Below, one piece after another: positions 42,744 through 52,844 of a stretch of DNA of 64,000 nucleotides (the first letter of the stretch is position 1; each line of letters begins with the position of its first letter). Source of the stretch: Ruegeria sp. SCSIO 43209 (GTDB lineage: Bacteria; Pseudomonadota; Alphaproteobacteria; Rhodobacterales; Rhodobacteraceae); the NCBI RefSeq assembly GCF_019904295.1, contig NZ_CP065362.1:124001-188000 (forward strand), read 5' to 3'. Below the pieces are notes generated by a model. The model saw nothing but the letters and a program-made list of their open reading frames with translations, had not been told where the DNA came from and searched no databases. The position numbers were made by a program, and so were the translations under genes.

Positions 42744-44261
42744 ATGACCGCCCCAAAGCCCGTTGTCCTTTGTATCCTTGATGGTTGGGGCCTATCCGAC
42801 GACACCAAGGCCAATGCGCCTTATCTGGCAAATACGCCAACCTTTGATGCTCTCATGGCTGAAGGTCCTCATGCGCAACTGATAACGCACGGGCCGGATG
42901 TGGGTCTACCTAGTGGTCAGATGGGTAATTCCGAGGTTGGTCACACCAATATCGGGGCTGGGCGCGTGGTTGCGATGGATCTGGGGCAGATTGACCTAGC
43001 CATAGAAGACGGTTCTTTCTTTCACAATGAGGCGCTGCAGAGCTTCATCGCTAAGGTGAAAGCTGCAGGCGGGACAGCGCATCTGATGGGGCTGGTATCG
43101 GATGGGGGCGTGCACGGGCACCTGGATCACATCGTAGCTGCCGCCAAAGCGGCTACCGATGCGGGTGTGCCTGTGGCGCTACATGCGATCACCGACGGGC
43201 GCGATGTGGCCCCGAAATCGGCCTTTACCTACATCGCCGAACTCGAAGACCGGTTGCCCGATGGCGCAAAGGTCGTCACCGTCTGTGGGCGCTACTTTGC
43301 CATGGACCGCGATAATCGCTGGGTACGCGTTTCCGAGGCCTATGACGCAATAGTCAAAGGTCAGGGGCGCACCGTGGCCTCGGCCCATGAGGCCGTCGAC
43401 CATGCCTACGCCCAATCCGAAACCGACGAGTTTATCGCGCCCACGGTTCTTGCTGGTTATTCCGGTATTAAGGACGGTGATGGGTTCTTTTGCCTGAACT
43501 TCCGCGCCGACCGTGCCCGAGAAATCCTGCGGGCAATTGGGGAGCCCGGTTTTGCTGAGTTCGACAACGGTCCGCGCCCGCAGTTGTCGGCGTTACTGGG
43601 CATGGTTGAGTATTCCGATGGCCACAGCGATTATATGACGACCGTATTTCCCAAGCGGGATATCGTGAACACGCTGGGCGAATGGGTTGCTAAGCAAGGC
43701 CTGCGCCAGTTCCGGCTGGCCGAAACCGAGAAGTACCCTCATGTCACTTTCTTCCTGAACGGTGGCAAAGAGCAGCCCGAGGGTGGCGAGGATCGCTTCA
43801 TGCCCAAATCGCCCAAAGTGGCGACATATGATTTGCAGCCCGAGATGTCCTCGGCCGAAGTGACAGAAAAGTTCGTCGAGGCGATCCACGGCGGATATGA
43901 TCTGATCGTCACCAACTACGCCAATCCAGATATGGTTGGTCATACCGGTGATCTGCAAGCTGCGATTGAAGCCTGTGAAGCTGTTGATCAAGGGCTGGGG
44001 CAGGTGGTTGCAGCGCTGAAGCAGGTCGGGGGTGCGATGATTTTGACCGCAGATCACGGTAATTGTGAAATGATGGTTGACCCGGAAACGGGCGGTCCAC
44101 ATACGGCGCATACGCTGAATCCCGTGCCTGTTGTTCTGGTCGGCGGCCCCGAAGGGGCAAGCCTGCGCGATGGGCGCTTGGCCGATCTTGCTCCAACTTT
44201 GTTGCAGCTTATGGAATTGCCGAAACCCGTTGAAATGACAGGGGAAAGCTTGCTGACATGA
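42744..44261 (+). CDS. gpmI: 2,3-bisphosphoglycerate-independent phosphoglycerate mutase
   Basis: The 505-residue glycolytic enzyme shows the alkaline phosphatase-like core: CILDGWGLS, LPSGQMGNSEVGHTNIGAGR with nucleophile Ser, CGRYFAMDRDNRWVR and ILTADHGNCEMM with metal ligands. It interconverts 3- and 2-phosphoglycerate. It overlaps the next gene by ATGA. Confidence 0.97.
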   Translation: MTAPKPVVLCILDGWGLSDDTKANAPYLANTPTFDALMAEGPHAQLITHGPDVGLPSGQMGNSEVGHTNIGAGRVVAMDLGQIDLAIEDGSFFHNEALQSFIAKVKAAGGTAHLMGLVSDGGVHGHLDHIVAAAKAATDAGVPVALHAITDGRDVAPKSAFTYIAELEDRLPDGAKVVTVCGRYFAMDRDNRWVRVSEAYDAIVKGQGRTVASAHEAVDHAYAQSETDEFIAPTVLAGYSGIKDGDGFFCLNFRADRAREILRAIGEPGFAEFDNGPRPQLSALLGMVEYSDGHSDYMTTVFPKRDIVNTLGEWVAKQGLRQFRLAETEKYPHVTFFLNGGKEQPEGGEDRFMPKSPKVATYDLQPEMSSAEVTEKFVEAIHGGYDLIVTNYANPDMVGHTGDLQAAIEACEAVDQGLGQVVAALKQVGGAMILTADHGNCEMMVDPETGGPHTAHTLNPVPVVLVGGPEGASLRDGRLADLAPTLLQLMELPKPVEMTGESLLT

Positions 44262-45391
44262 GATTGCGCCCGATCGTTGCTGCAGCGCTGATTTGGGCCA
44301 CCCCTGTCGTCGCCCAAACCAGCCCGTCAAAGGCGGCACTAGAAGCGGCCGAGATGCTGGAGCAAGCCTCGATCGCGTTGACTGAGGCCGAATCTGCCCG
44401 CGACCGGGTCAAAGCTCTGACCGAAACCATAAAAGCCTACGAGGCTGGTCTGAGCGCTATGCGCGACGGCCTGCGCCGCGCGGCCTTGCGCGAGGCGCAA
44501 TTGACTGCAGAATTGCAGGTACAAGAGCAGGAGGTAGCGCAGCTGTTAGGTGTTCTGCAGACGATCGAAACCACCGCGCCTCCAGTACTTATGCTGCACC
44601 CGTCCGGCCCACTTGGGGCCGCGCGCACTGGTATGATGTTGTCCGAAGTCACGCCTGGGTTGAACGCGCAGGCTCAGGCGCTTGCAAACGAATTGCAAGA
44701 GGTACAGACACTGCGACAGCTTCAACAAAACGCTGCCAATACGCTGACCGAAGGGTTGGAGGGTGTTCAGGATGCCCGCACGCAGCTTAGTGAGGCGATA
44801 GCGGACCGGACCGATCTGCCGCGCCGTTTCGTAGAAGATCCTGTGCGTACAGCGATCCTGATATCCTCGACCGAAACGCTGGATGGGTTTGCCAGTGGGT
44901 TATCCGAGATCACCGATGGTGAGATTGAAGATACAAATGCAGATGTCTCGGGCCGGAAAGGTCAAATCGCGTTGCCCGCACAAGGGGTCATGCTGCACCG
45001 GGCGGGTGAAACGGACGCAGCGGGGGTAAGGCGCCCTGGGCTGGTGCTGGGCACGCGACCCCGCGCATTGGTCACCGCGCCAACGGCTGCCACGATCCGT
45101 TACCGCGGGCCCTTGCTGGATCTCGGGAATCTTGTGATCCTTGAACCCCAGCCCGGATTGCTATTCGTGTTCTCAGGTCTGCAAGAGGTATATGGTCTGA
45201 CCGGGGAAGTGATACCCGAGGGTACTCCGGTAGGTTTGATGCCGGGTGAAACTCCGGAAATCGGCGCTATTATGTCAACAAGCGGTGATGGCACTGGAAC
45301 TGACTGGTCAGAAACGCTCTATATAGAAGTAAGACAGGATAACAGCCCAGTGGACCCGGAATCATGGTTCCGGACGGACAAGGATGGATAA
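44258..45391 (+). CDS. murein hydrolase activator EnvC-like (M23-fold) protein
   Basis: The 377-residue protein has a signal peptide (LRPIVAAALIWATPVVAQ), a long coiled coil (about residues 25-180) and a C-terminal M23/LytM-like domain, with VLGTRPRALVTAPTAATIRYRGPL and GNLVILEPQPGLLFVFSGL. Catalytic Zn ligands are degenerate, as in EnvC-type activators that switch on amidases at division. Gene order gpmI-envC-ctpA is typical of alphaproteobacteria. Confidence 0.88.
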   Translation: MRLRPIVAAALIWATPVVAQTSPSKAALEAAEMLEQASIALTEAESARDRVKALTETIKAYEAGLSAMRDGLRRAALREAQLTAELQVQEQEVAQLLGVLQTIETTAPPVLMLHPSGPLGAARTGMMLSEVTPGLNAQAQALANELQEVQTLRQLQQNAANTLTEGLEGVQDARTQLSEAIADRTDLPRRFVEDPVRTAILISSTETLDGFASGLSEITDGEIEDTNADVSGRKGQIALPAQGVMLHRAGETDAAGVRRPGLVLGTRPRALVTAPTAATIRYRGPLLDLGNLVILEPQPGLLFVFSGLQEVYGLTGEVIPEGTPVGLMPGETPEIGAIMSTSGDGTGTDWSETLYIEVRQDNSPVDPESWFRTDKDG

Positions 45392-45397
45392 ACGAGT

Positions 45398-46741
45398 ATG
45401 AAGAAATTTGTGATGGCCGGACTGGCCGGCACCGTGGCAGGGATAGTCGCAACAACACAGATCGCAGGCCCTCTGCTTGCGCAAGAGGCCGAGAACAAGG
45501 CAAGTGTTTACGAACAACTTGATCTGTTCGGTGACATTTTCGAACGTATTCGCGCCCAGTATGTCGAAGAGGTAGAAACCGACGAGCTGATCGAGGCTGC
45601 GATTGATGGGATGCTGACCTCGCTAGACCCACATTCCAGCTACCTGTCGCCTGATGATGCCGAGCAGATGCGCGTGCAGACACGTGGCGAGTTTGGCGGG
45701 CTCGGTATCGAAGTCACGCAGGAAGAAGGCTTTGTCAAAGTTGTATCGCCCATCGATGACACCCCAGCGGATGCTGCTGGTATCGAAGCGGGCGATTTCA
45801 TCACTCATGTGGATGGCGAGAGCATTTTGGGGCTGACGCTGGATAAAGCCGTGGACCTGATGCGCGGCCCGGTGGGATCGGAAATCGTGATCACAGTCGT
45901 GCGTGAAGGCGAGCAGGAGCCATTCGACGTAACGATCGTTCGCGACACGATCAAGCTGACCGCAGTTCGTGCACGTACCGAAGGTACAAGTGTCGTGTTG
46001 CGTGTCACGACCTTCAATGACCAAACCTATCCGAACCTCAAGGAAGGACTGGAAGAACAGATCGAAGAGGCCGGAGGCATCGAAAACGTCAATGGCATCG
46101 TTCTGGATCTGCGTAACAATCCGGGCGGGCTATTGACACAGGCCATTAAGGTCTCTGACGCGTTCCTGGATGAGGGCGAAATCGTCTCGACCCGGGGTCG
46201 CAATCTCGAAGATGGTGAGCGATTCAACGCAACACCCGGCGATCTGACCGGAGGCAAGCCCATCGTTGTGCTGATCAACGGTGGTTCGGCCTCGGCGTCG
46301 GAAATTGTCGCGGGCGCCTTGCAGGATCACAATCGCGCCATCGTGGTTGGTACTAAGAGCTTCGGCAAGGGATCGGTGCAGACGGTCATGCCGCTTCGGG
46401 GTGACGGGGCTATGCGTCTGACAACCTCTCGCTACTACACGCCCTCGGGTCGTTCGATTCAGGCGCTTGGCGTCAGCCCGGACATCATCGTCGAACAACC
46501 ACGCAACAACCCGGTTGACGAGGAAGAGGAAGATACAAACACCCGCACCCGGTCCGAGGCCGATCTGCGTGGCAGCCTGAACAATGACAGCCTCAGCGAG
46601 GACGAGATTCGCCAGATCGAAGAGGATCGCGCCAAGGCCGAAGCCACCGCGGAGCTGCGGGAAGAGGATTATCAACTGGCCTATGCCATCGATATTCTCA
46701 AGGGCCTGTCCGCATTCAATCCGACTGGACCTTCACAATAA
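45398..46741 (+). CDS. ctpA: C-terminal processing peptidase (S41)
   Basis: The 447-residue exported protease starts with a signal sequence, then has a PDZ domain (EVTQEEGFVKVVSPIDDTPADAAGIEAGD) and an S41 catalytic core. Catalytic Ser lies in GGSASASEI and Lys in GTKSFGKGSVQ. A charged, acidic tail (RSEADLRGS and later) follows. It cleaves C-termini of periplasmic proteins and modulates cell-wall hydrolases. Confidence 0.95.
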   Translation: MKKFVMAGLAGTVAGIVATTQIAGPLLAQEAENKASVYEQLDLFGDIFERIRAQYVEEVETDELIEAAIDGMLTSLDPHSSYLSPDDAEQMRVQTRGEFGGLGIEVTQEEGFVKVVSPIDDTPADAAGIEAGDFITHVDGESILGLTLDKAVDLMRGPVGSEIVITVVREGEQEPFDVTIVRDTIKLTAVRARTEGTSVVLRVTTFNDQTYPNLKEGLEEQIEEAGGIENVNGIVLDLRNNPGGLLTQAIKVSDAFLDEGEIVSTRGRNLEDGERFNATPGDLTGGKPIVVLINGGSASASEIVAGALQDHNRAIVVGTKSFGKGSVQTVMPLRGDGAMRLTTSRYYTPSGRSIQALGVSPDIIVEQPRNNPVDEEEEDTNTRTRSEADLRGSLNNDSLSEDEIRQIEEDRAKAEATAELREEDYQLAYAIDILKGLSAFNPTGPSQ

Positions 46742-46747
46742 AGGATA

Positions 46748-46768
46748 GGGGCCGCCACCAGCGGCCCC
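46748..46768. terminator. hairpin between ctpA and the convergent MFS gene
   Basis: An 8-bp stem GGGGCCGC/GCGGCCCC (46748-46755, 46761-46768) with a 5-nt loop, in the 46-bp gap between convergent genes. No strong T-run. Probably a shared transcript end. Confidence 0.6.
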
Positions 46769-46787
46769 ATACTTACACCTGTACGGG

Positions 46788-48314
46788 TTACCCTTCGACC
46801 TTGTGCAGCTTTTTCTCATCCAGCATCAGCGCTAGGACGATTCCAGCAGCGACTGAGATCGTGGCGAATACAAAAGCCATATTCATTCCGGTATCAAAGG
46901 CCGCCGCAATGGCGGCCTGAACCTTTTCAGTTTCACCTGAATTCAACTTTTCAAGCACTGCTTTTGCCGAGTCTGTGTTCAGCGTTCCACCATTGATCGC
47001 TTTCTGATCAGCCTCGGACATTTTGATGCCTGACGCGGTCAATCGGGTTTTCAGGCTGGACAGGCTTGTCACATACATGACCGCCGTCGCACAGGCGACC
47101 GCGATTGCCCCATAGACGAGATGGGTCATGAAACTCAGGCCGCCAACCAGTCCGGCGCGTTCCGGCTTGACCGCGCATACAGCGGCTGTTCCCGAAGGCC
47201 CGACCGTCAGCGTTGCGCCCAAACCAATCAGCGCCATTCCGGGCAGAATCTGAAAATATCCGGTCCCGGAAGGCATGATGACAACGCTTGCCGCCCCGAC
47301 TGTGGCGCAAATATATCCCCAAAACAGCAGTCGCTTGGGCCCAAAATCGTTATACAGCGTACCCGAGACGATTGATCCGACCGCTAGCAACACCGTCAGC
47401 GGTGCCAAACCCAGCGCCGATTGGAACACAGACCATCCCAAGACTTTTTGCATATACTGCGGAAAATATAGCAGCCCGACAAAAGCTGCCGAGACGTTGA
47501 ACATATTCAGACCCAAGGTAATCAGAAACTCTCGGTTCTGCATCAACTGAGGCATTAGCAAGGGTTCCTTGACCCTCTTTTCGACTTTCGGAAACAGGAA
47601 GAACAAAACGGCGCTGACAAAAAACAGCAGCAAAAGCGGCAGCGAAGTCCAGCCCCAATCGGCACCAACATCCAAACCGTAAAGCAAGAGCAAAACTGCA
47701 AAAGAAAGGATGCCCATCCCGGCAAAGTCGATGTGTTCACCTTTCTTATGCTCGGTCTCACGCTCCATCAGCAGGATCGCAGTCGTCATCGAAATGCTGG
47801 AAAACACCACATTGGCGAGGAAAAACAACCGCCAATCACCCAGATTGACCACCGCGCCGCTAATCATCGGTCCAAAGACATTACCCGTGGTGACACCCGC
47901 CAGTATCAGCCCCATCACCAATGCGCGGTGTTCTTCTTTCGACACTTTGGTGGCTCCAAATGCCAGTGTGCAGGGCCACACGCATCCCGCCCCGATCCCC
48001 TGCAAGGCGCGTGCGCCGATCAGGTAGTCCAATCCGGGTGAGACAAAGCATAAAACCGACGCAAACAGAAAGATCGAAAGACCGATGATCATCATCTTGC
48101 GATGACCATACATGTCACCCAGGCGACCTCCGGCCACCATCGTCATGGCAAAGAACAGAGCGTAAATATTCAGAACCCACTGGGTGCTGGTGATGTCGGC
48201 GTCAAAGCTGTTTTCGATTGCCGGGACCAGCATGAGGGCACCGGTAAAATCGATCCCGATCCCGAAACCCGTCACCATCAGCGCGATGACCTTTATGATG
48301 CTGTTGCGATCCAT
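46788..48314 (-). CDS. MFS transporter, DHA2 (EmrB/QacA) family
   Basis: The 508-residue protein has about 14 hydrophobic segments. It begins IIKVIALMVTGFGIGIDFTGALMLVPAIENSF, with a GGRLGDMYGHRKMMIIGL motif A after the second helix. The family exports drugs and other hydrophobic compounds with H+. The ATG at 48314 is preferred over a TTG four codons upstream. It converges on ctpA. Confidence 0.88.
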   Translation of the reverse strand: MDRNSIIKVIALMVTGFGIGIDFTGALMLVPAIENSFDADITSTQWVLNIYALFFAMTMVAGGRLGDMYGHRKMMIIGLSIFLFASVLCFVSPGLDYLIGARALQGIGAGCVWPCTLAFGATKVSKEEHRALVMGLILAGVTTGNVFGPMISGAVVNLGDWRLFFLANVVFSSISMTTAILLMERETEHKKGEHIDFAGMGILSFAVLLLLYGLDVGADWGWTSLPLLLLFFVSAVLFFLFPKVEKRVKEPLLMPQLMQNREFLITLGLNMFNVSAAFVGLLYFPQYMQKVLGWSVFQSALGLAPLTVLLAVGSIVSGTLYNDFGPKRLLFWGYICATVGAASVVIMPSGTGYFQILPGMALIGLGATLTVGPSGTAAVCAVKPERAGLVGGLSFMTHLVYGAIAVACATAVMYVTSLSSLKTRLTASGIKMSEADQKAINGGTLNTDSAKAVLEKLNSGETEKVQAAIAAAFDTGMNMAFVFATISVAAGIVLALMLDEKKLHKVEG

Positions 48315-48377
48315 AGGCCAATCCAATGATGCACGTATGGACCTGAAAAGATAGGGACAATCCTATCGGTACTGTGG

Positions 48378-48743
48378 TCAGGTTTCGCTTTGAGATGCCT
48401 GAGAGCGGCGGAACGCGCGCTTTAACATGTCCAACTCGGCGCGCAACAAAGCGACTTCGGCCCTCAAGTCATCTGCGGCGGGTGAACCGGCGATGATGGT
48501 GAAATCCCCCAGCTTATGGCCTGTTGTTCCATCGTGAATCACGACAGTATGGACACCTTCCGACAGGGCGGCGGGCGGCACAGGGATGCGCAAGGCCCAG
48601 CCATCTGTTGCTGGTTCCAACTCAACATCAGTCAAAGGCTCACCAAGAAACAGCACCTTGATCTGAGGGGGGCTTTCGCTGGTCAAATGGCCTTCCCACA
48701 GGCCGTTTTCGAAGCGGATTGGTGTCAGGGTGGTATGAGACAT
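48378..48743 (-). CDS. conserved hypothetical protein, Rhodobacterales type
   Basis: The 121-residue protein has a beta-rich N-terminal half (FENGLWEGHLTSESPPQIKVLFLGEPL) and a coiled-coil C-terminus (DDLRAEVALLRAELDMLKRAFRR). I recognise it only as a small, widely shared marine-alphaproteobacterial hypothetical. It lies 10 bp before another hypothetical on the same strand; both follow one promoter. Confidence 0.7.
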   Translation of the reverse strand: MSHTTLTPIRFENGLWEGHLTSESPPQIKVLFLGEPLTDVELEPATDGWALRIPVPPAALSEGVHTVVIHDGTTGHKLGDFTIIAGSPAADDLRAEVALLRAELDMLKRAFRRSQASQSET

Positions 48744-48753
48744 TGAGTACCCT

Positions 48754-49515
48754 TTACAGATCAGCCCGGTGGTAACGGCAGAATGTCAGGTCACGAAACA
48801 CCACACGGTTCATCGCGGGTTGATCAATGATCAGATCCAGCCAGAGTTTTTCAATTCGACGCTCATTCACGTTCAGATGGGCCAGATCAAAATCTACAGT
48901 CGCCGCAGGTGTTGAAAGATCAAGTTCGCGCAGAACCTGCTCGGTATTTGGGCCATGCTGAATGTTCAGGCGGGCGAAGACTACGGTAGAACGCTCGTAC
49001 TCAACCAGAGTGTCGACCCGCATCAGATGCTGGCGGGACAGATTTATGGCGGCATCCGTGGGCAGATCAATGGAAAGCGACAGGAAAGATCCCTGAAAAT
49101 CAAATACCTCAACGGCCAGACTGAAAGGCGCCAAATCCTTGTCTCGCCGATTTCGGATTTGCTGCAGCCCGATCTCGACCTGGCTGCAATCGTGAAACAG
49201 GATGACCTGCCCATCCATCCGCGCCTTGCGCGGGGCCGAGGCTATACCTTTGCGGATCAGTGGCGTCCGCCACAGGTCCGGTCGCCACGACCAATCCGTT
49301 CCCAAGGGTTTTGGAAATTGGGTCGCCCCAATCAAGGGTTGGATCAGGCGAGCATCAGCTTTTTGAATTGCTTGTTCAAGTTTGCCGCGCAACCGCCGGG
49401 CGTCATCACGTTGGCGGCGAAGCTCAGGCAGTGCGAGGTGGTCAGACTGCTGCGCGGCACGCTGCCAGCGCCCCAGAGCCTTTAGTTGAATATATCGATC
49501 CAGTAATCTGCCCAT
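48754..49515 (-). CDS. DUF6478-like conserved hypothetical protein
   Basis: The 253-residue protein starts GRLLDRYIQLKALGRWQRAA and contains SWRPDLWRTPLIRKGIASAP and HDCSQVEIGLQQIRNR. It matches the Rhodobacterales DUF6478 pattern I know. The ATG at 49515 is preferred over a TTG five codons upstream. Function unknown. Confidence 0.7.
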   Translation of the reverse strand: MGRLLDRYIQLKALGRWQRAAQQSDHLALPELRRQRDDARRLRGKLEQAIQKADARLIQPLIGATQFPKPLGTDWSWRPDLWRTPLIRKGIASAPRKARMDGQVILFHDCSQVEIGLQQIRNRRDKDLAPFSLAVEVFDFQGSFLSLSIDLPTDAAINLSRQHLMRVDTLVEYERSTVVFARLNIQHGPNTEQVLRELDLSTPAATVDFDLAHLNVNERRIEKLWLDLIIDQPAMNRVVFRDLTFCRYHRADL

Positions 49516-49748
49516 CGCCCCATCTTTCAAGACAGCCCCTCTTTAGTCAAAGTCGGGGTAGGGGACAAACCAGTCTTACTTGATTAGCGGATAAATCTTC
49601 CCGAATCCTAAATGTGATCTCCTATCCAGCTGGTTTCTGCGTCGCAAAGAGCCGCCATTCTTGCAATAGCTCGGGCCGAGGCTTACCGTCGGCGCTCGGG
49701 CAATCGGCATTTGTCCCGGATCATACAGGCTCATCATGAGGCAGGGGA

Positions 49749-52700
49749 ATGGAACCCACCCTATTTTCATTCATATGGAAGCATTCGAAAAAACAGCAAT
49801 TGGTCCTGCTATTGCTGACCGTTCTGTCATTTCCGTTCCTTTACGCTTCGTTGGAGCTTCCCAAGCAGATCATCAACGACGCGATTGGTGCGCCCGCTGA
49901 CACCGTGACAGCACTTGGTATCACCGTGACACAGGTGCAGTACCTGCTGATTCTGTGCTTTGCCTTTTTGGCAACTGTCATCGCCAGTGGCGTGATGAAA
50001 ATGCGCATCAATACCATGAAAGGCATTCTCGCCGAGCGGATGTTGCGTCGCCTTCGCTTTACCTTGATCAGCCGCTCGATGCGCTTTCCCAAATCCTATT
50101 TCGCCACCACCAGCCAAGGTGAACTGGTATCGATGATCACGTCCGAGGCCGAACCCATGGGCGGGTTGATGGGAGATGCCATCGCGCAGCCCGTTTTTCA
50201 GTTCGGCCAGATGATGACGATCGTCACGTTTCTTTTCATGCAAAGCGTGTGGTTTGGTCTGGCCAGTATTGCATTGATCCCTTTGCAGGCTTGGCTGATT
50301 CCCAAATTGCAGCGTCAGATCAACCTTCTGAACAAGGATCGCATTCAGGAGGTCAGGCGGCTGAGCTCTGAGATTGGCGAAAGTGCTGCTGGTATCAGCG
50401 ATCTGCGCACCAATGGCGGCTGGCGCTATCGTCTGGCGCAATTCAGCCATCGGCTAGGAACCTTGTTCGAGATCCGCTTTAAGATCTACAACAAGAAGTT
50501 CTTCATGAAGTTCCTCAACAATCTGATCACTCAGATGACACCCTTCCTGTTCTATTCAGTGGGCGGCTATCTGGCGATCACGGGCGAGGTGACAGTAGGC
50601 GCATTGGTCGCCGCGTTGGGTGCATATAAAGACCTCAGCGGCCCTTGGAAGGATCTTCTGACCTACTACAACCAGGTACAGGACATGTCACTGCGCTGGG
50701 AAATTGTGACCGAACGGTTTGCCCCATCGAATATGATACCCGAACAGTTGTTTGAGGGCGTCCCCGAGGCGATCCCGCACCTAACCGGCGATATCGAACT
50801 GCGCAACGTGACCGTTCGTGATGATGACGGCAAGACCATACTTGAGGATATTGATCTTACCATTCCCCAAGGCGCTCGGGTTGCGATTCAGTCGAAACAC
50901 GCTTCGGAACGCAGTGCGCTTGCGCAGTTGCTGACGCGCGAAGTGCTGCCGGTTCAAGGCGAGGTTCTGATGGCTGGCCACAACCTCAACAGCCTGCATC
51001 AGGCGGTGATTGCGGCGCGGATCGGCTATGCCTATTCACGCCCTTACCTGTTCGACGGAACATTGGGTGATAACCTGCTAATGCCGCTGCGCACGCATCC
51101 TCAACACGAAAGTGGTTCATTGCAGGCCCCCTCACGCCGCCAGATCGAAGCCGTGCGCGCCGGGAACCCACCCGATTCACTGTCCGATGAATGGATCGAT
51201 CCAAGCCTCGCGGGTCTTGATGACATCGAGGATATTCGCGATTGGTGGTTCCAGCTTGTCGAAGCGATGGGCATTGATGAATTTATGTTCCGGCGCACTT
51301 TGCGCTCTCAGTTCGACCCGGAAGTACACCCGGTGCTGGCGAAAGAAATAGTCGATCTGCGAGATACCGTTGCCACACGCCTGCAAGAGCGCGGGTTGGA
51401 CAAGTATGTCTATCGGTTCGATCCTGACCAGTTCAATCCCGCCGTGCCCTTGGGCGGGAACCTGCTGTTCGCTTCACCGACGCATGATATCGCACCGGAC
51501 ATTCTGGCGGGGGACCACCGCTTTCTGTCGTTGCTTACGGGCAATGGCCTGGATGATGACGCGCTCAGCATCGCTCAGGCCGTTCTGGAAACCCTAAACC
51601 AGACTTTCGGGCGAGATGGGGCCGATCACCCATTGTTCTTGCGGCTTGGCATGTCAAAAGACATGTACCACCGTCTGCTTGATATCGAAGAGCGCCGCAA
51701 AACCAAGGGCGAAGAAGCCATCGGCGATCAGGAACGTGCGCTGCTGTTGACCGTCCCATTCATGCTGACCGCTGAACAAATCGGCCCGAGTTTCCCTGAG
51801 GAGTACAAGGACAAAATCCTTTCCATTCGTCACAGTCAGGCCGAACGGCTGCGGGGCGCTATGGGTGCGATGTTCGTGCCGGTGTCACCGGACGTCTACG
51901 TTCCCCGCCTGACAGCAATGGAAAACGCTCTGTATGGTCGGGTATCCATCATGGCTGGTGCTCATGCAGAAGAGATCGAAGATCTGGTCGCGGAGGTTCT
52001 GAACGAGGCCGGGCTGCGCCGAAGGGCCGCCGCGATCATCTACGACCTGCCGTCCGGGTTAGGTGGGAACAACCTTCCGACAGTGTTTCAGGAGCGTGCT
52101 GCCTTTTCTCGTGCCGGGATCAAACGCCCCGATATCCTGATACTCGACAAGGCACTGGCCAGCCACGACTCTGAAAGCCGCCTGCGGACTCGTCTGAAGC
52201 TGCGCGAGTTATTACCCGACTCGATTATGATCTTTATGGAGGATCATTTTGCCCATCCGGAAGCCTATGATTTGTTTGTTGAAATAAAGGACGGTCGCAT
52301 CGATGGTGTCTCACGCGTGTCCACCGATGCCGAAGACACCGGGACGGACGACCTGAGCCGGAAACTCAAGATCATTTCTTCGACCGAGTTGTTTTCACGA
52401 GTCGATGGGCGCAACCAGCGTCTTCTGGCGTTTTCGGCCCAATGGTACGAGGTCGCGGCAGGTCAAACCATTTTCGCACGTGGCCAGGCTCCCGATGCGG
52501 CGTATTTGTGTATTTCAGGTTCGGCAAGCCTGAATTGGCTGAATGAACACGGTGAAATGCGTTCGCTCTCGATAGTAGAACCCGGGCGCCTTATCGGCGA
52601 TCTTGCGATTATCACCAATGAGCCGCGACAATTGGATTTGGTGGCCCTCACGGATTGCTCGTTCCTGCGGATCGGCGCGGAGGAATTGCGTGCTGTGATT

Positions 52701-52844
52701 GAAAGTGACGCGGGCGTTGCGATGAGGCTGCTTGAAACCGTGGCCGGATACCTGTCCACGGTGTCCGAGCGGTTGCGTGACCCCAACACTCCAATTGGGG
52801 ATGACCTGCCTTCGGTAAGTGCTGAGCAAACCGATGAGCACTAA
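49749..52844 (+). CDS. ABC exporter-like protein with degenerate ATPase and C-terminal cyclic-nucleotide-binding-like domain
   Basis: The 1031-residue protein has an ABC transmembrane domain (about residues 1-330). The nucleotide-binding domain starts near 344, but where Walker A should be (381-390) it reads QSKHASERSA, without the GxxGxGKS pattern. Walker B ends in Asp800-Lys801 rather than Asp-Glu, and the signature region (LPSGLGGNNLPT) is altered. An inserted segment of about 300 residues lies between the two halves. The end (about 900-1010) has a CRP-like nucleotide-binding fold (AAGQTIFARGQAPDAAYLCISG and later LIGDLAIITNEPRQLDL). It is therefore probably not an ATP-driven transporter of ordinary kind. 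Confidence 0.85.
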   Translation: MEPTLFSFIWKHSKKQQLVLLLLTVLSFPFLYASLELPKQIINDAIGAPADTVTALGITVTQVQYLLILCFAFLATVIASGVMKMRINTMKGILAERMLRRLRFTLISRSMRFPKSYFATTSQGELVSMITSEAEPMGGLMGDAIAQPVFQFGQMMTIVTFLFMQSVWFGLASIALIPLQAWLIPKLQRQINLLNKDRIQEVRRLSSEIGESAAGISDLRTNGGWRYRLAQFSHRLGTLFEIRFKIYNKKFFMKFLNNLITQMTPFLFYSVGGYLAITGEVTVGALVAALGAYKDLSGPWKDLLTYYNQVQDMSLRWEIVTERFAPSNMIPEQLFEGVPEAIPHLTGDIELRNVTVRDDDGKTILEDIDLTIPQGARVAIQSKHASERSALAQLLTREVLPVQGEVLMAGHNLNSLHQAVIAARIGYAYSRPYLFDGTLGDNLLMPLRTHPQHESGSLQAPSRRQIEAVRAGNPPDSLSDEWIDPSLAGLDDIEDIRDWWFQLVEAMGIDEFMFRRTLRSQFDPEVHPVLAKEIVDLRDTVATRLQERGLDKYVYRFDPDQFNPAVPLGGNLLFASPTHDIAPDILAGDHRFLSLLTGNGLDDDALSIAQAVLETLNQTFGRDGADHPLFLRLGMSKDMYHRLLDIEERRKTKGEEAIGDQERALLLTVPFMLTAEQIGPSFPEEYKDKILSIRHSQAERLRGAMGAMFVPVSPDVYVPRLTAMENALYGRVSIMAGAHAEEIEDLVAEVLNEAGLRRRAAAIIYDLPSGLGGNNLPTVFQERAAFSRAGIKRPDILILDKALASHDSESRLRTRLKLRELLPDSIMIFMEDHFAHPEAYDLFVEIKDGRIDGVSRVSTDAEDTGTDDLSRKLKIISSTELFSRVDGRNQRLLAFSAQWYEVAAGQTIFARGQAPDAAYLCISGSASLNWLNEHGEMRSLSIVEPGRLIGDLAIITNEPRQLDLVALTDCSFLRIGAEELRAVIESDAGVAMRLLETVAGYLSTVSERLRDPNTPIGDDLPSVSAEQTDEH

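Noticed and set aside
49749..52844. pseudogene call for the ABC protein
   Set aside because: The reading frame is intact over 1031 codons with a good start, coherent domains and a coupled downstream gene, so loss of Walker motifs is more likely functional divergence.
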